DNA of 64,000 nt from Bemisia tabaci (lineage: Eukaryota; Arthropoda; Insecta; Hemiptera; Aleyrodidae): NCBI RefSeq assembly GCF_918797505.1, contig NC_092800.1, forward strand, positions 19,463,313 to 19,527,312, read 5' to 3'. Below the pieces are notes generated by a model. It saw only the letters and a program-made list of their open reading frames with translations, made no database searches and was not told where the DNA came from. Made by a program: the position numbers and the translations under genes. Positions 32,964 through 44,027 of this stretch are shown here, one piece after another (position 1 is the first letter of the stretch; each line of letters starts with the position of its first letter).

Positions 32964-35900
32964 GTAAGTTTCATTCAAAGTGGACGTTATTTCCGCACCA
33001 TTTTCATTTTCATTTGCGTAGGTATACTTACACACTGGATGTCTCAGAAGATTATGAAGGTCACGAATGGTATAGTGCAACGAAAATATTAAATTACAGT
33101 CACAATGGACCATCAGAGAAGGTACGAATTTAAGTATTCTGATACATGATCCTAGTAAAAAGCTAGTTCCGTAAAAAAAAAAAAATTATTAAAAAAAAAT
33201 GCAAGTGCCTAGAAGTATGTTGCATTATTACATTTACCAATGGAAACTAGGGATGTCACCAATTGGACCACGTTATTTGCTATTAGGAACTAATATTTCT
33301 GACTGTTCGATGAAAGTACCTATCTGCACGAGGAATCAAACGGCAAATGTGTAGTTCCTAAAATAAGCCAAAAATAGTAGCTCCTTATCGCAAAATAGAA
33401 GTCCTATACCTATTCTATATTCAGTCTATACTCAGTCTTTATATTGTAGTCCAATTGATTCAAAACTATTTTTTTCTGATGAAATACACGTGTTTAAATG
33501 GGGAACACGACTTCATGACGAGTGGAAATATGAGTACTTTAATTTTCCTCTTGCGTTTCCTAACCTCTATTTGAGGCAAGAAAATTCCCTCGTGCGAAGC
33601 CTCTGCGTGATAGAAACGTTCTATCATCCTATCCATTCCTCATACAGATATGCTTTTTCTGAAGCATCCCGATGTACAATTGTACACGGACTTATTTTGT
33701 ACCAATATTTGCAATCGATCTACCTGACAAACTTCCGGTAAAGATGAATACCTACACCAAAAATAATGAGACTTCCACCCAACTAATTTTCAACCTCTAA
33801 TAATTAGTACTGTGTTTCTTATGACTGAGCAATTCAAATTGCATGTAACCAATGCAAAATTAAAACGTTAATATCTTAGTTAGGAGTTGATTTCGGTAAA
33901 GTTTGATGCAAGAATTGTGTTCTGCGTGAAATTTTGACTAGGAAGCATGTATCAGAATGCTTAAATTCGTGCTTTGTCTAATGGTGCATTCAATCTGAAA
34001 AAGCGAATATAGAGAACTCTTCTAAACTTTCTCAGGAAAATATTTTATAGGGAGAAACGCGACAACGTTGGAATGCTCATACGGCGTCGACACACAACAT
34101 GGGCTCCTTAGCCCCATTATTCGATGCCGCGATTATTCTAACGCGGGCTCGAATGATCAAGCCAAACACAGTGCGTCCGACGTTTGACGCATATTAGCGC
34201 CTGCAAGACTGGAGGAATACTTCACGTATTGCACCAAACAGTGCGGTTGGAATGACGCACGTATTAGCGCCTACACGACTGCATGGATACTTCTCGCATT
34301 GCGCCAAAAGCAGTGCAGTCGGTCAGTTGGCGTGAAACGCATTATTGGCACCTACGAGACTATAGACATGAAGCACTACTTAAGTGAATGCACAAGGTTA
34401 AGAAACATGTATCAGAATGCTAAAATTCGTACCTTGTCTAGTGGACAATTGGACCGCGTTAAACAGAAAGGAACCAAGCCACGTCAGCTATTGGCAAATT
34501 CAATCGGGCAATTTAAATTTTTACATGAAAACGGTTGTGCGGATTTTTGTGCAAATTTCTATGAATTTTCTCCATAATACAAAGCAAATTCCTTAACATT
34601 TTCAAAGGAATCCTCACAAACGTTCTCTCGTAAAAAATCAAATTCCCCTGTTAAATTTGACAATAGCTGATGTTGCTTGGTTCCTTTCTGTTTAACGCGG
34701 TCCAATTAGCAGTTTCGCAGCCGAAGCTTCAACTGAAATCAGTAAAAATCCAATTGATATTAGCAGAACTTTTTATTAAACGTTATTACAATAATGAGAC
34801 TTCCAGGCAACTAATTTCCTTCCTCTAATAATGTTATATATTTTCAGAAACCGAGGTGACGTTCAGTCCGAGAAGAGAAAAACATGAGATGGAACTGCCC
34901 GAAAACTGTACTGACTCAGAGGCAAGACTTATCGAGAATACACAAAGTGAGCTCCTTGAATCCAACATCCATTAACCATACTCCAAACCCGAGGGTTTAC
35001 TTTTTTATACAAGAGAAAAGCATTGCAATTGGACTACATTTTGCAATTAGGAACTATAAATTCCGGCCCGGTTTAAAAACAACGTATGTGCCATTAGTTT
35101 CCCTATGCACATAAGTGTTTTTTCAGATGAGCCAGAATTTATAGGTCCAAATTGCAAAATGTAGTCCAATTTATCTTTACAGTTTTAAATATATATAAAA
35201 ATGTATAGAAATAATTTATATAATTATTAATTATAAACATTATTAAATATATAATTTAGATCTAAATATTTACTAATATATTTAACGAGAAAACATAATA
35301 ATCATTACGTTTTGTAAATCTATCCATAGAGATATTCATCACATTGTGAAACCAAAGTTTAAGACTTTCAGAAGGAAGGGTGTTTGATTATCCTCTCAAA
35401 AAATACGAGTAGATTGAAGTAGGTAGGAAATTTGGAAAATAATACGACCGAAGTTCTATAGAATTATTATTTGACTTAAACTATTACCCAAGTAGCATTT
35501 TTCAACGAAAAAATCGCGATATGCTGATATTAAGTTGCGACTTTTTTACGATTTTTTGGCGATAAAATCGCTAGGATCATCAACATCTAAGCGATTATCC
35601 TCGATCTTGTCGGAATCTTATCTCTATAACATCGCGTTCCCTTAATTTAACTTATCGCGGTAAATCGCCATCGATAAAATCGCGTTTTATGGCAAATATT
35701 TGTGAAGATATCGCAATTTTTTTGCTATTTTTTATCCGATAATATCACACTAAATCGACGTCAATAAAATCGTGATGCATTCTCAACTCTTAGGGATCAC
35801 TGCTACCTGGGTATGCACGTTTTAGCTTGTCTCTTTGCTCTTCTCTCTTATTCCTTATTCGTTTGTTTGTTTCACAGAAATTGAACTTTTATCCGAAATA

Positions 35901-38900
35901 AATGAGGTGCTTCATGAGCGGCAAAGAGTAGTGCAAAAACACAACGTTTTACTGCAGAAAGTAAACCAACTTCAAAACCAGGTACAAGAAGCCCACTTGA
36001 GGGTAAGATTTTTACCTCGTCAGCTTTTTCGCCTAAATTTTAAAAAAGAAAAAAAGGATCAAAACTGCACCTAGAGTCACTTTCAAACCGTCAAAAAATA
36101 ACTAAAAACTGCCACTTTGTTTTGAACGGATATAGATTACTCAATTGAAGTTTTAGAAAAGGTTTGAGTTGAGATGAATCAAACCTAAAAATTTTAGGGG
36201 TGTAATCATATCGGCAAGGTAGTATCTTAATAAATCATGTGTTGGATAATTCGATGCACTGTTGATTTTGACTTTTTTCCACTGTCATAATTCCCTTTCA
36301 AAGTATACACATTTTTAGCCTCATAAAATGTATCTGTGGAATAGCTGTCTTATTTTAAGAATACAGTTCTGTTGAGAGGAGGCACATTTTTAAATTGTCA
36401 GCAATGACCATCGCATATGACAATTTTTTCACGGTCGAAGCGTATCAGTTTGAAATTTTCAAAACTTTGAGGGCTGCTTACTTTCTCAAGACCCCACAAA
36501 GAAAGTGTCAGCCTCTTATACATTTGAATACAGCTTAAGAAGTATTGTGATTAGGTATTTTAATTTCGTCTAAACTTAGCTGGGTGCATTTTTGATCCTA
36601 CATTCTTCAAATTTACCAAGTATCTAAAGAAATGAAAAGTAAAGATTTTTGTCAGAGCTATACTTCAATACTCAGTCCAGTGTTGATTTCAGTGACACGA
36701 CATTCGAAGCTATTAAGTCTAGGCGAAGAAAGAAATGGACGGAATTCTGCCAAACGGAACTATGTGCATTATGAAGTGAGCCCTGTTATGCATGTATTCT
36801 TATGGGTCTCAGGGTTCGTGTCTTAATGCACATAGTTCTGTTTGGCAGAAATACGTTCAAATGATGAAAAGGTGACGATAAAGGTGGGGTGGCGTGGAGA
36901 TTAAAAGGTTGCGATCTTCATACAACCTACCTTTACTTAAATGCCAAGTAGTATACCTATTAAATAATCTCTATGTAATAATTTTATCTTAGCACAGTTA
37001 AGCAAATCGTCAGAGAGTGGAGGCAAAAGACGGATTTATCGCATAACTGGCAACTTCCTTGTCGTGCTAATCGCGGAGTGTCTCAATGATACATCATCTT
37101 GGGCTCCTTTTTAATATTTTTAGACCTGATGCCGTGATTCGATACAGTATTTGCATGCTGGCTAAGGAATTGCGATCGTGAGGGTTTTCCATTCGCTCCG
37201 CATTGGAGCCAATATGTTTCACGATTATTATTTCGGGCTTCCGTAAAATACGGATCAAGGCTTTCAATTACTTACAGTTTTAGGCTGCATTAAAACAACT
37301 GACGTGCGCCTGCCGGAAGGAGCTACTAAGGGTTTTTGCTGCATTCCGTGCACTCTAGTATCCTCGTTTTGCTACGCTTCAAGGAAGGAGACAAAACTTC
37401 CGTCCTAGTAAAAAGCAACTAAAGTTTTAACAAATACTTAGATCTTGGCTCCATTTTTTTTTCTTCTTCTTTTTTTCTTTTTTTTTAATATCGATTTATG
37501 AAAATTAAAAGGCTGTAAGTTGGCGAGAGATAAATTTTCCAGAACGAAGAATACGGTGATAAGATTTAATACTTGTGTAATGTGGTGTTCAGGGCATTGG
37601 CGGATCCTGCAAATTGGCAACATTGTTTTTTCTCCATTTACCCTTTGAAAAAAATGTATCGATTCTTGAAGGGGCCTGGTGCTCCGACAAGAATCGATTA
37701 TTTCACATAGGTTTAAATGAAGGAAATCATGTGTTGCTAAATTGCTGGATTCGCCCCTGGTTTAAGGATTCGACGTTTCCCGGATAAAGAGATGAAAAAT
37801 TTACTCAAACAAGTCAATTTTGTTTGAAAAGTATGTGTGTCATTTCTATCGATGAGGTTAATTTTCGCGTGTAATCGGAGGAAACATTATTGAAAGTATC
37901 AGTAGAAAATGCCGAACAGTTCCCTAGTAAAAATATCACTTGCAAGTTGGAAGATGAATGTTCTTTTTCGTCTAGGAAACGACACATCATGGCTGAATGT
38001 TTTTTTTTTTTTTTTTTGGTCACACTTAAATTTTGAAAAATGTTCTAGCGAAAACGGTTCCACGCAGTTTTACAAATATCACCTCCACAAATTGTTGACA
38101 ATAAAATTTCTAAAAAGCGTACTACTTGGCAATGCCACAGCGATACTGTTTGGCTCATCCAAATTCAGAGGTGTTTCAATGGTCAACGTGATTGTACAAG
38201 CAACACGAGTACATTCACTTGAACGCAAAAATTTGAAGCGAGGGCTAGGCATTGAAATTAGGAAAACCAGAGCGCCTGCAATTTCGTGTGTATGCACTAT
38301 TGCATCCAGACGTTGGCACTAAGAAAGTGAAGGCGCATTTATCGAGCTATAAGCGAGGGTAGAATATCTCATTCCATGCGATACTATAATCTTCCAGTGC
38401 ACATTTAATTTGGCAGTGAAATGTCTGTCGATTTTAAAGTAAATATAACAATTTTTGACGACCTCAAAGCTTGTCACTACTGTCCCTGCAGTTTATTTAA
38501 CATCCTCAGGCTCTGAAATAAATAGCAAGGGCAGTCCAAACAAACGTTCCGAAGTCGAGAAATCGTCACGCATGTTTTTAACGACCAAGATCGGACTAAT
38601 CAGACTACTCTTTTTAATTTCAAGTATAAAACACTTAAGTAACAAAATATTTAGATTTGTATATTAATTTAAATATTCTATCTGATACCGGCACTTTGAT
38701 TCAATATCCTAATTTCTTTCCAGATGATTGATTCATACTTAAATTTTCTTATTGTTCCTCTGTGAAGTTACAAGTGTGTTGACTGTTAGGTACAAAGCTT
38801 ATGGGAGGAGAATATCAACAACTTAAAAGAGAAGAACCTAACGCTAGAAAAAGAACTAAAAGGGCTGAGAGATCAGATTGCCCAAGCTGTAGAGCAGCAG

Positions 38901-41318
38901 AGCAAAGGGCAGGTTTTCAAACTCAACGACCTAGCTCATGAGTCTTCCACTAGGCACAAGGCTGACGTTCCTTCCAGAAAGGTGAGAATTTCTTCGGACT
39001 TTTGAATGGGATAAGCACTCATAAGGTGCTTATGCTAAAATTTCAGAGGTTAACCATTGTGAAAGTTTACGAAATTTAGAGAATGAAATGTAATTGATTG
39101 AGAGTGTAAAAAATAAACTTTCGGATGCAAACTAGCGTGGTGGTATTAATGGAAAAAATGGTAAAATGGTACCTTTTTAGTAAAATTTTCTAGTTTAATT
39201 AATTTAATAATTTGTTTAACTTTTTAATATTTACATATAACATGAATATGTATAATCAATGCATATTAAATCTGATGATTAATATATAAGTATAAATATT
39301 TCAATCTTAATGCTTTCCTGCATAATTTTTGTTCAATTGAGTTTTAGCTTACCTTCTGATGTTAAATTTTAGGTATTACCCATGCCATCTTCAACTGCTT
39401 ATTTCGAACGGTGATGTTCAACAGAGAAACTTGGTATTTGAAAGATTTAATCAGTTTTTGCATGGACATCTAAAAGCAGAAACCGATTTTGCTGCACGAT
39501 TCTGGAACGAGATGTAACCGGCCAATTTTCATTGCTCACTTATTGCGGAGAGACTATAGTCGATTTGTGAAGCTTTCAAACCATAAATCATCATATCGGC
39601 GTTTGGAAATTTCCACTCATACTTAATTTTTTCATAAGAATACTGGTCGACATTTTTGCGCGAAATCTTTAGGGGATATTCTTGGAACGACGTAAAGCGA
39701 TTAAATACATTTTTTTTTTTTTGCAAAAACGTTGATCGACCTTCCACAGAAAAATAAAATGTGATTATAGATTCGCAACATGGCAAACCGAGATACTTGT
39801 TTTGGTATTTGCACTATCGCAATGTTCAAAGACGAAACGTGATTGGGAAAGGCCTGAGGATCTTCTCAAAGCTACTGAGAGAGCTGAAAACCTGCGTGAA
39901 GGGCTTCCAAATCTCAAAAGATCAAATGAGGAAGACGATTTAAGCGGTTTTTCGGCGCCAACGCTCCGAGGACTCAATTTAACTTTCCTTAATTAATTGC
40001 CTTTTCTTTGCTATTGTACTTTCAGGCTAATTATAAAATAATCGCCAGTCGTCTCCAAGACGAAATCAAAGTCCTGAGAACACGTCTCAATAAAACGAAA
40101 TTGAAGTTACTCTCTGAAATGAAGGTACGTTTAATCAGATTCCGTTTTTCTCTCTCCGTTTCTAAAATTATCTATAGATGGCCTAACCAAGCGAAACGAA
40201 CATTACAAATAAGAAAAGACAGGTTTGGAGAAGTTTATCCTCTTAATAAATTGTAAAATAGACAAAATCAATTCGTTTTCGTTTCGGTTTAGTAGTAAAT
40301 ATTAGACCGCATTGTGGTTAGGAAACCAGGTCGGATTAAATTTAGACTCCTTCAAACCTCGAGCAGATAACTCCTCGAGCTTGACGGAAGTAATTTTGCC
40401 TATATTCTGAATTGAAGGCGACTTACGGCGAATGCGATGCACTGCGCGGAGACAGCTTTAAACTCCAATAGATTATTTTGAGTTGCTATAATTGCACTAG
40501 GAATTGATTGGATTTCATTTGTCAATTCAATTTTCCATAAATTCAAAAACTTGATGGTATCTTCGAAAACAATTTAGGTAAAGAAACAGCTGCTTCACAA
40601 AAATAGGTGCCTCGTTCGAATTCTCCGATAGTTTTGTCATCTGAAAATGTCTTCTGCGTCCAGCAACGACATGTTTTTGAAGATATACTAAAATTGAATA
40701 GTTTAGACACAAATCGCTAGTCATGTTTCCTGAATAAGTTCGTTTTGATAAGCAAAATCTGCCGTCGTGCGACTTGTAAAAATTGGGTAAATTAAAAATT
40801 AATTTATCTAGAAATAGTGCGTCTCTGTTTGTGTAATTTACACGGTTTGAATTATTTCTGTAAATTTATGGACAAAATAATGTACCTAATCAAGGGTAGC
40901 ACACTGTTCTTGCTCATTTCATGGTTAAGTAGTTGGTAGATATCATTTTTTTTTTTTTTTAAACCGTACGTTAATCTTTCTTGATGAGTTTTTGGTCCAA
41001 AAGCTCATCGTCCAAAAGTCTTGGATGATTTCCCAAAAACAGGCGATCAACCTGTCTTTTTTTTGTCTTTTTTTTTATTCTTTCTGCTAAAATAATAACT
41101 TTTTGCGAAAAACTGACCCATTACGTTTAAGAAGGGCACTTGTCAGTTTTTTCTTCCGAAAGAATAATATAAAAATTGCTATGCCTGTTATCTTCCAGAG
41201 GAAAGAAGAGGTGGAGAAAGAGGTTCGAATCCTCCGGTCGAGCATGTCGAAAAGAAGCAACAGTGCATCCTCTCTACACAGCCCGACGCCAGAGGAGCAA
41301 AACTCATTGGAAACATGA
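32849..41318 (+). CDS. Six-exon gene for a 249-residue coiled-coil protein of unknown family
   Basis: Coding exons are 32849-32963, 34848-34946, 35878-36002, 38790-38981, 40026-40124 and 41199-41318. They total 750 bp, with GT/AG introns whose phases all agree (1, 1, 0, 0, 0), ending in TGA. The short N-terminal part (residues 1-70) is low in helix-formers and has a motif KIVITVDFLTPRRRK. Residues about 72-140 (KIELLSEINEVL, HNVLLQKVNQLQNQVQ, LWEENINNLKEKNLTLEKEL) and about 178-222 (ASRLQDEIKVLRTRLNKTKL, EEVEKEVRILR) carry leucine-rich heptads typical of a coiled coil. The C-terminus is Ser-rich (SKRSNSASSLHSPTPEE), a plausible phosphorylated tail. No enzyme motif, signal peptide or membrane helix is visible. 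It is probably an intracellular scaffold or cytoskeleton/centrosome-type protein, but that is inference from structure alone. The introns hold several MITEs. Confidence 0.85.
34050..34090. repeat. Right-end fragment of the CTGCCGTGCTAAGG MITE family
   Basis: The block CGACAACGTTGGAATGCTCA followed by TACGGCGT matches the right subterminal part of the family, then breaks off. It lies in intron 1 of the coiled-coil gene. Confidence 0.5.
34155..34370. repeat. Three-unit array of the ATTGCGCCAAAC motif
   Basis: Three diverged tandem units of about 72 bp contain CCAAAC.CAGTGCG, TATTAGCGCCTAC and GATACTTC.CGCATTGC blocks. It lies in intron 1 of the coiled-coil gene with no visible enclosing inverted repeat. 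Confidence 0.68.
34447..34707. mobile_element. AATTGGACCGCGTTAA-ended element in intron 1
   Basis: The terminal inverted repeats are at least 30 bp, AATTGGACCGCGTTAAACAG and its complement, with GGAACCAAGCCACGTCAGC / GCTGATGTTGCTTGGTTCC further in. It is 261 bp. A degraded copy is at 15040-15272. Confidence 0.8.
34848..34946 (+). CDS. Coiled-coil gene, exon 2
   Basis: Acceptor TTTTCAG, donor CAAA|GTGAGC. It encodes residues 39-71 (TEVTFSPRREKHEMELPENC and onward), polar and charged. It enters and leaves in phase 1. Confidence 0.82.
35485..35813. mobile_element. TACCCAAGTAGCA-ended element in intron 2
   Basis: The ends TACCCAAGTAGCA and TGCTACCTGGGTA are complementary with one mismatch. A TA dinucleotide at each edge could be a TA target duplication. 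The interior is rich in AAAATCGC and GCGAT units. A partial copy is at 58813-59021. Confidence 0.68.
35878..36002 (+). CDS. Coiled-coil gene, exon 3
   Basis: Acceptor TTTCACAG, donor GAGG|GTAAGA. It encodes the start of the coiled coil (residues 72-113), with regular leucine/valine/isoleucine heptads and many Gln and Glu. Confidence 0.88.
36733..36862. mobile_element. ACGTATTTCTGCCAAACGG palindromic MITE, copy 4, in intron 3
   Basis: The halves ATTCTGCCAAACGGAACTAT and ATAGTTCTGTTTGGCAGAAA are near complements. The central ATGTATTCTTATGGGTCTCA block is shared with the copies at 12300 and 12547. Confidence 0.72.
37590..37759. mobile_element. CAGGGCATTGGCGGATCC-ended short element in intron 3
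   Basis: The left end CAGGGCATTGGCGGATCCTG and the right end GGATTCGCCCCTG are imperfect inverted repeats of hAT-like type. Next to them sit AAATTGGCAACAT and its complement. The flanking octamers do not match, so the hAT assignment is tentative. Confidence 0.5.
38790..38981 (+). CDS. Coiled-coil gene, exon 4
   Basis: Acceptor TGTTAG, donor AAAG|GTGAGA. It has 64 codons (residues 114-177): the first half continues the coiled coil and the second half (FKLNDLAHESSTRHKADVPS) is a break rich in polar residues. Confidence 0.88.
40026..40124 (+). CDS. Coiled-coil gene, exon 5
   Basis: Acceptor TTTCAG, donor GAAG|GTACGT. It has 33 codons forming a strongly amphipathic basic helix (residues 178-210). 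Confidence 0.88.
41199..41318 (+). CDS. Coiled-coil gene, exon 6 and stop
   Basis: Acceptor CTTCCAG. It has 39 codons then TGA at 41316-41318. It ends the helix and adds a Ser/Pro tail. An AATAAA within GAAAAATAAAAATC near 41462 could serve as polyadenylation signal, although it coincides with the start of a MITE. Confidence 0.85.
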   Translation, partial: RKEEVEKEVRILRSSMSKRSNSASSLHSPTPEEQNSLET

Positions 41319-41453
41319 CGCCCAATCTCGATCAACCTCATCCTCTATTGAATTTCAGACAATTTAACGGGAAACGGAAAAGCCAAATTTACTTTCGCTC
41401 CTCCCCTCATGTTATGTTGTTCGTGTGACCCGACGATTTCAACTTATGCATGC

Positions 41454-41648
41454 ACACTGAAAAATAAAAATCTTAAATTTGCCGCCAAGACACTTTTGTA
41501 TCTTGATTCAAGCTGATTTTTATTCTAGGAACAAGGATAAAAAAAGCTTAGGTTAAGCACAAAAGTAGCTTAAATTAAGCAGAAACATTCTTGGTTCAAG
41601 AAAAAATATTTCTTGGCGGCAAATTTAAGCTCCTGTTTTTTAGTGCAC
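41454..41648. mobile_element. CACTGAAAAATAAAAA-ended inverted-repeat element
   Basis: The left part CTTAAATTTGCCGCCAAGA is mirrored by TCTTGGCGGCAAATTTAAG. The outer ends GCACACTGAAAAA and TTTTTAGTGCAC are also complementary. It is about 195 bp, directly downstream of the coiled-coil gene. Confidence 0.7.
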
Positions 41649-41689
41649 GCTAGGAGAGAGGAGAAGCGTTGTGCCGCTCAAATCGATGA

Positions 41690-42780
41690 TAAAACTTAGA
41701 GTTGTCTCATTCCCAAATAGCACAATGCAACGGATATACTGAAATTATTTTGCAATTTAATGCAATAAAATTGCAATATTGTCACGTCATTTGGCCAGTA
41801 AATGCCAATTTTAAAAGATCAATGAAATAAATGATCAGATACCAACAGGGTCGGATTTACCTACATGCCGCCCATGGACCGCCTGTATTTTGCCGCCCCT
41901 TCTCATTCGTTTTGAAACATCGATACAAACCATCAAGTGAACGTGCCGGAGGAGGAGGGGTGCATAAGACGTGTTTACTCGTGTTGAGCACATTTTTTGT
42001 GAAAACCCTGTAACACTAGCAAAAGTTCACGGAACTTTGCGCGAAAATTAAGTTCCGTAAACCTATCTCTGTGTCGACGAGGCATTTAATTTATAGGAAA
42101 AGAACGAAAAAATTATGAAACAATAAATTTGAATGTGGTTTAAAGATTTTAATTTCCGCCACCGCGTCTACCGCACTGTGTTTGGTGCAATGCGTGAAGT
42201 ATTCATGCAGTCTTGTAGGCGCTATGCGTTTCCCGCCGACCGCTGCTGACCGCGCTACGTTTGGCACAATGTGTGAAGTATTCATGGAGTCTTGTAGGCG
42301 CTCATACGTGTATCATGCTGACCGGCGCGCCGAGGGCTTCTCCTTTCCATCTCAAGTCCTCGTCATCATTGCTCTTTGCGCCCCCCCCCCCCCCGCTCCA
42401 GGCCAAATTGCGTGCTTGGTTTCTCTCTCAACTAGACTAATGAAAGGATCTGTCTCCTGTATCACCGAAAGACGAACAAATTAGAAATTACTATACTTTA
42501 ACTCTCAGGAAATGAGAGGTTTTGCGCCTTTTCTCGTTTGTGATGTTTTTTCTGAATCAGATTTTTTTCTTGATACCTACATTTGAAAAAATTACAACAT
42601 TTGCCGCCCCCTAAATTCACCGCCATGGCCGCGGCCCATGTGGCCACCCCCTAAATCCGTCCCTGGATACCTAAATCATCTCCATATGTGAGAAAGGTCG
42701 GCGATCTGCGATGCAAAAAAATATTGCAAGCGACTTCAATTTCATTGTGATGAAGTTCATAAAGATAAATATATTCATAT
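41690..42780. repeat. Older AT-rich repeat split by a hAT element
   Basis: 41690-41845 and 42666-42780 together resemble 62455-62660 and 44395-44700. Shared landmarks are CAATTTAATGCAATAAAATT or similar, TCATTTGG.CA.TAAATG and GTGA.AAAGGT.GGCGATCTG. The hAT element at 41846-42665 sits in the middle, which dates it as younger than this repeat. Confidence 0.6.
41846..42665. mobile_element. hAT-type non-autonomous element of about 820 bp, copy 2
   Basis: It begins CAGGGTCGGATTTAC and ends TAAATCCGTCCCTG, flanked by GATACCAA (41838-41845) and GATACCTA (42666-42673), a 7 of 8 match. The interior aligns along its length with 22126-22939, including the two ATTGCGCCAAAC-motif units. It has a poly-C expansion at about 42370-42386 absent from the other copy. 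Confidence 0.85.
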
Positions 42781-42864
42781 ATAATATTCTTTGAAAATTT
42801 CTAAGAAATGATATTTTTTATACTAAAGGACTACATTGTAAGAATGACTAATTTTTTGACTAGA

Positions 42865-43751
42865 CACTGAAAAAAAAGTAGTTAGCGTTGAGAACTAATT
42901 TGGTTGGTTCTCGCCAAGTAGAATCAAAATTAGGCTTCAGAACTAATTTATTGTACTGAAGCACCAATCAATTCGCTTCATACGCTGACTTGACTTTACT
43001 AGAGCGCGAACCAGAATTGGAAAACAGCACTAGCTGTAAAATTAGCGCTGTGGTAAGACAAATTCACCTTCGGGTCAAACTAATTCGCCCTCAACACTAA
43101 CTGCCACATTGTCCGTTACATTTATTTAGTTTCGAAAAAGTGGCGTCGGTACAACAGCCTCAATCGCGTCAGCTCGTGAAAATCAATTAAAATGTGAAAT
43201 TTCGGGCTCGTTTGACAATGTAAATACTCCCGGTATGATTTATAGTGTCCTCTCTTTCTTGAAAACGTTCGAAAGCAACATAAATAAACCTGTTAAGGTT
43301 AGAAATCGTCTGTTCAATTCAAAACGTAAACAAGCATGATATTCGTTGGAGTCGTCAATCTTCTATATTAAATTGCGATTAAAGCGTTCCGCGTTCAGTT
43401 TATATTTTTACGAAAATCTGTGAACTTACTGCTTACTTCTATAGTTCGTGTTCTCCCGTAATTTCAAAAGAATATCTCAAGTGTTCGGACGCCGACATCG
43501 GTTGGTCCAGTGGTTAGCGCAACTGATCACAGACCTAGATGTCCCGGGTTCGAATCCCGGCCTCGGTGGCAAGATTTGATGGTCTCAGATCTTGTCACCG
43601 TGGAGTGGCATGGATGTTTCTCTTCGTTCTTCCTTCGTTTCTTCCTTTGTACTTCTGTTTCTACTGTTGTTGTAATCTTCCCATCATTTAGCGGTGGCTG
43701 TTTGTCTACACGACTAAGGCCAATGAACTATACCTAGAGTGCGCAAGCTCT

Positions 43752-43790
<39 letters not shown>

Positions 43791-44027
43791 TCTTTTCCTG
43801 AAAGTATTGTCCAGTTATCATTCGCTAAGCCGTTTTCTCCTCTCTCAGTTTTGAGGTTAGGTTGACCCAACCCTACCGAATGCGAATTAGAGTAGCGGAA
43901 TTAGTTTCCAGCACTAATAGTGGTTAGTGTACAGAAACCAAAAATCATGTGTGTCCAAATCACACAATTTGAGTTAGTGTATAGAAACCATTTTTAGTCA
44001 TCTGACGCTAACTCATTTTTTTCAGTG
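42865..44027. mobile_element. CACTGAAAAAAAAGTAGTTAGCG-ended element containing a SINE
   Basis: The left terminus CACTGAAAAAAAAGTAGTTA and right terminus GCTAACTCATTTTTTTCAGTG are complementary with few mismatches, giving a 1,163-bp element. Subterminal blocks with AACTAATT and GGTTAGTG-type words occur at both ends. The tRNA-derived SINE at 43491-43788 lies inside it. No transposase frame remains. Confidence 0.68.
43491..43788 (+). mobile_element. tRNA-derived SINE with poly-A tail
   Basis: The 5' part reads like a tRNA: an A box TGGTCCAGTGGTT (43503-43515) and a B box GGTTCGAATCC (43547-43557) at normal spacing, with a CCCGG..CCGGG arm. The acceptor stem pairs poorly, so this is not a functional tRNA gene. 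A tRNA-unrelated body of about 185 bp follows. It ends in 36 consecutive A (43753-43788), as expected for L1/RTE-type retroposition. The A and B boxes would form an internal RNA polymerase III promoter. No clear TSD was found. Confidence 0.85.

Noticed and set aside
33014..33121. Possible extra exon of the coiled-coil gene (YTYTLDVSEDYEGHEWYSAT and onward)
   Set aside because: It has plausible AG and GT borders, but its phase does not fit exon 1 or exon 2, whereas exon 1 joins exon 2 directly in frame.
43491..43571. Functional tRNA gene
   Set aside because: A and B boxes are present, but the acceptor stem pairs poorly and the unit continues into a SINE body with a poly-A tail.
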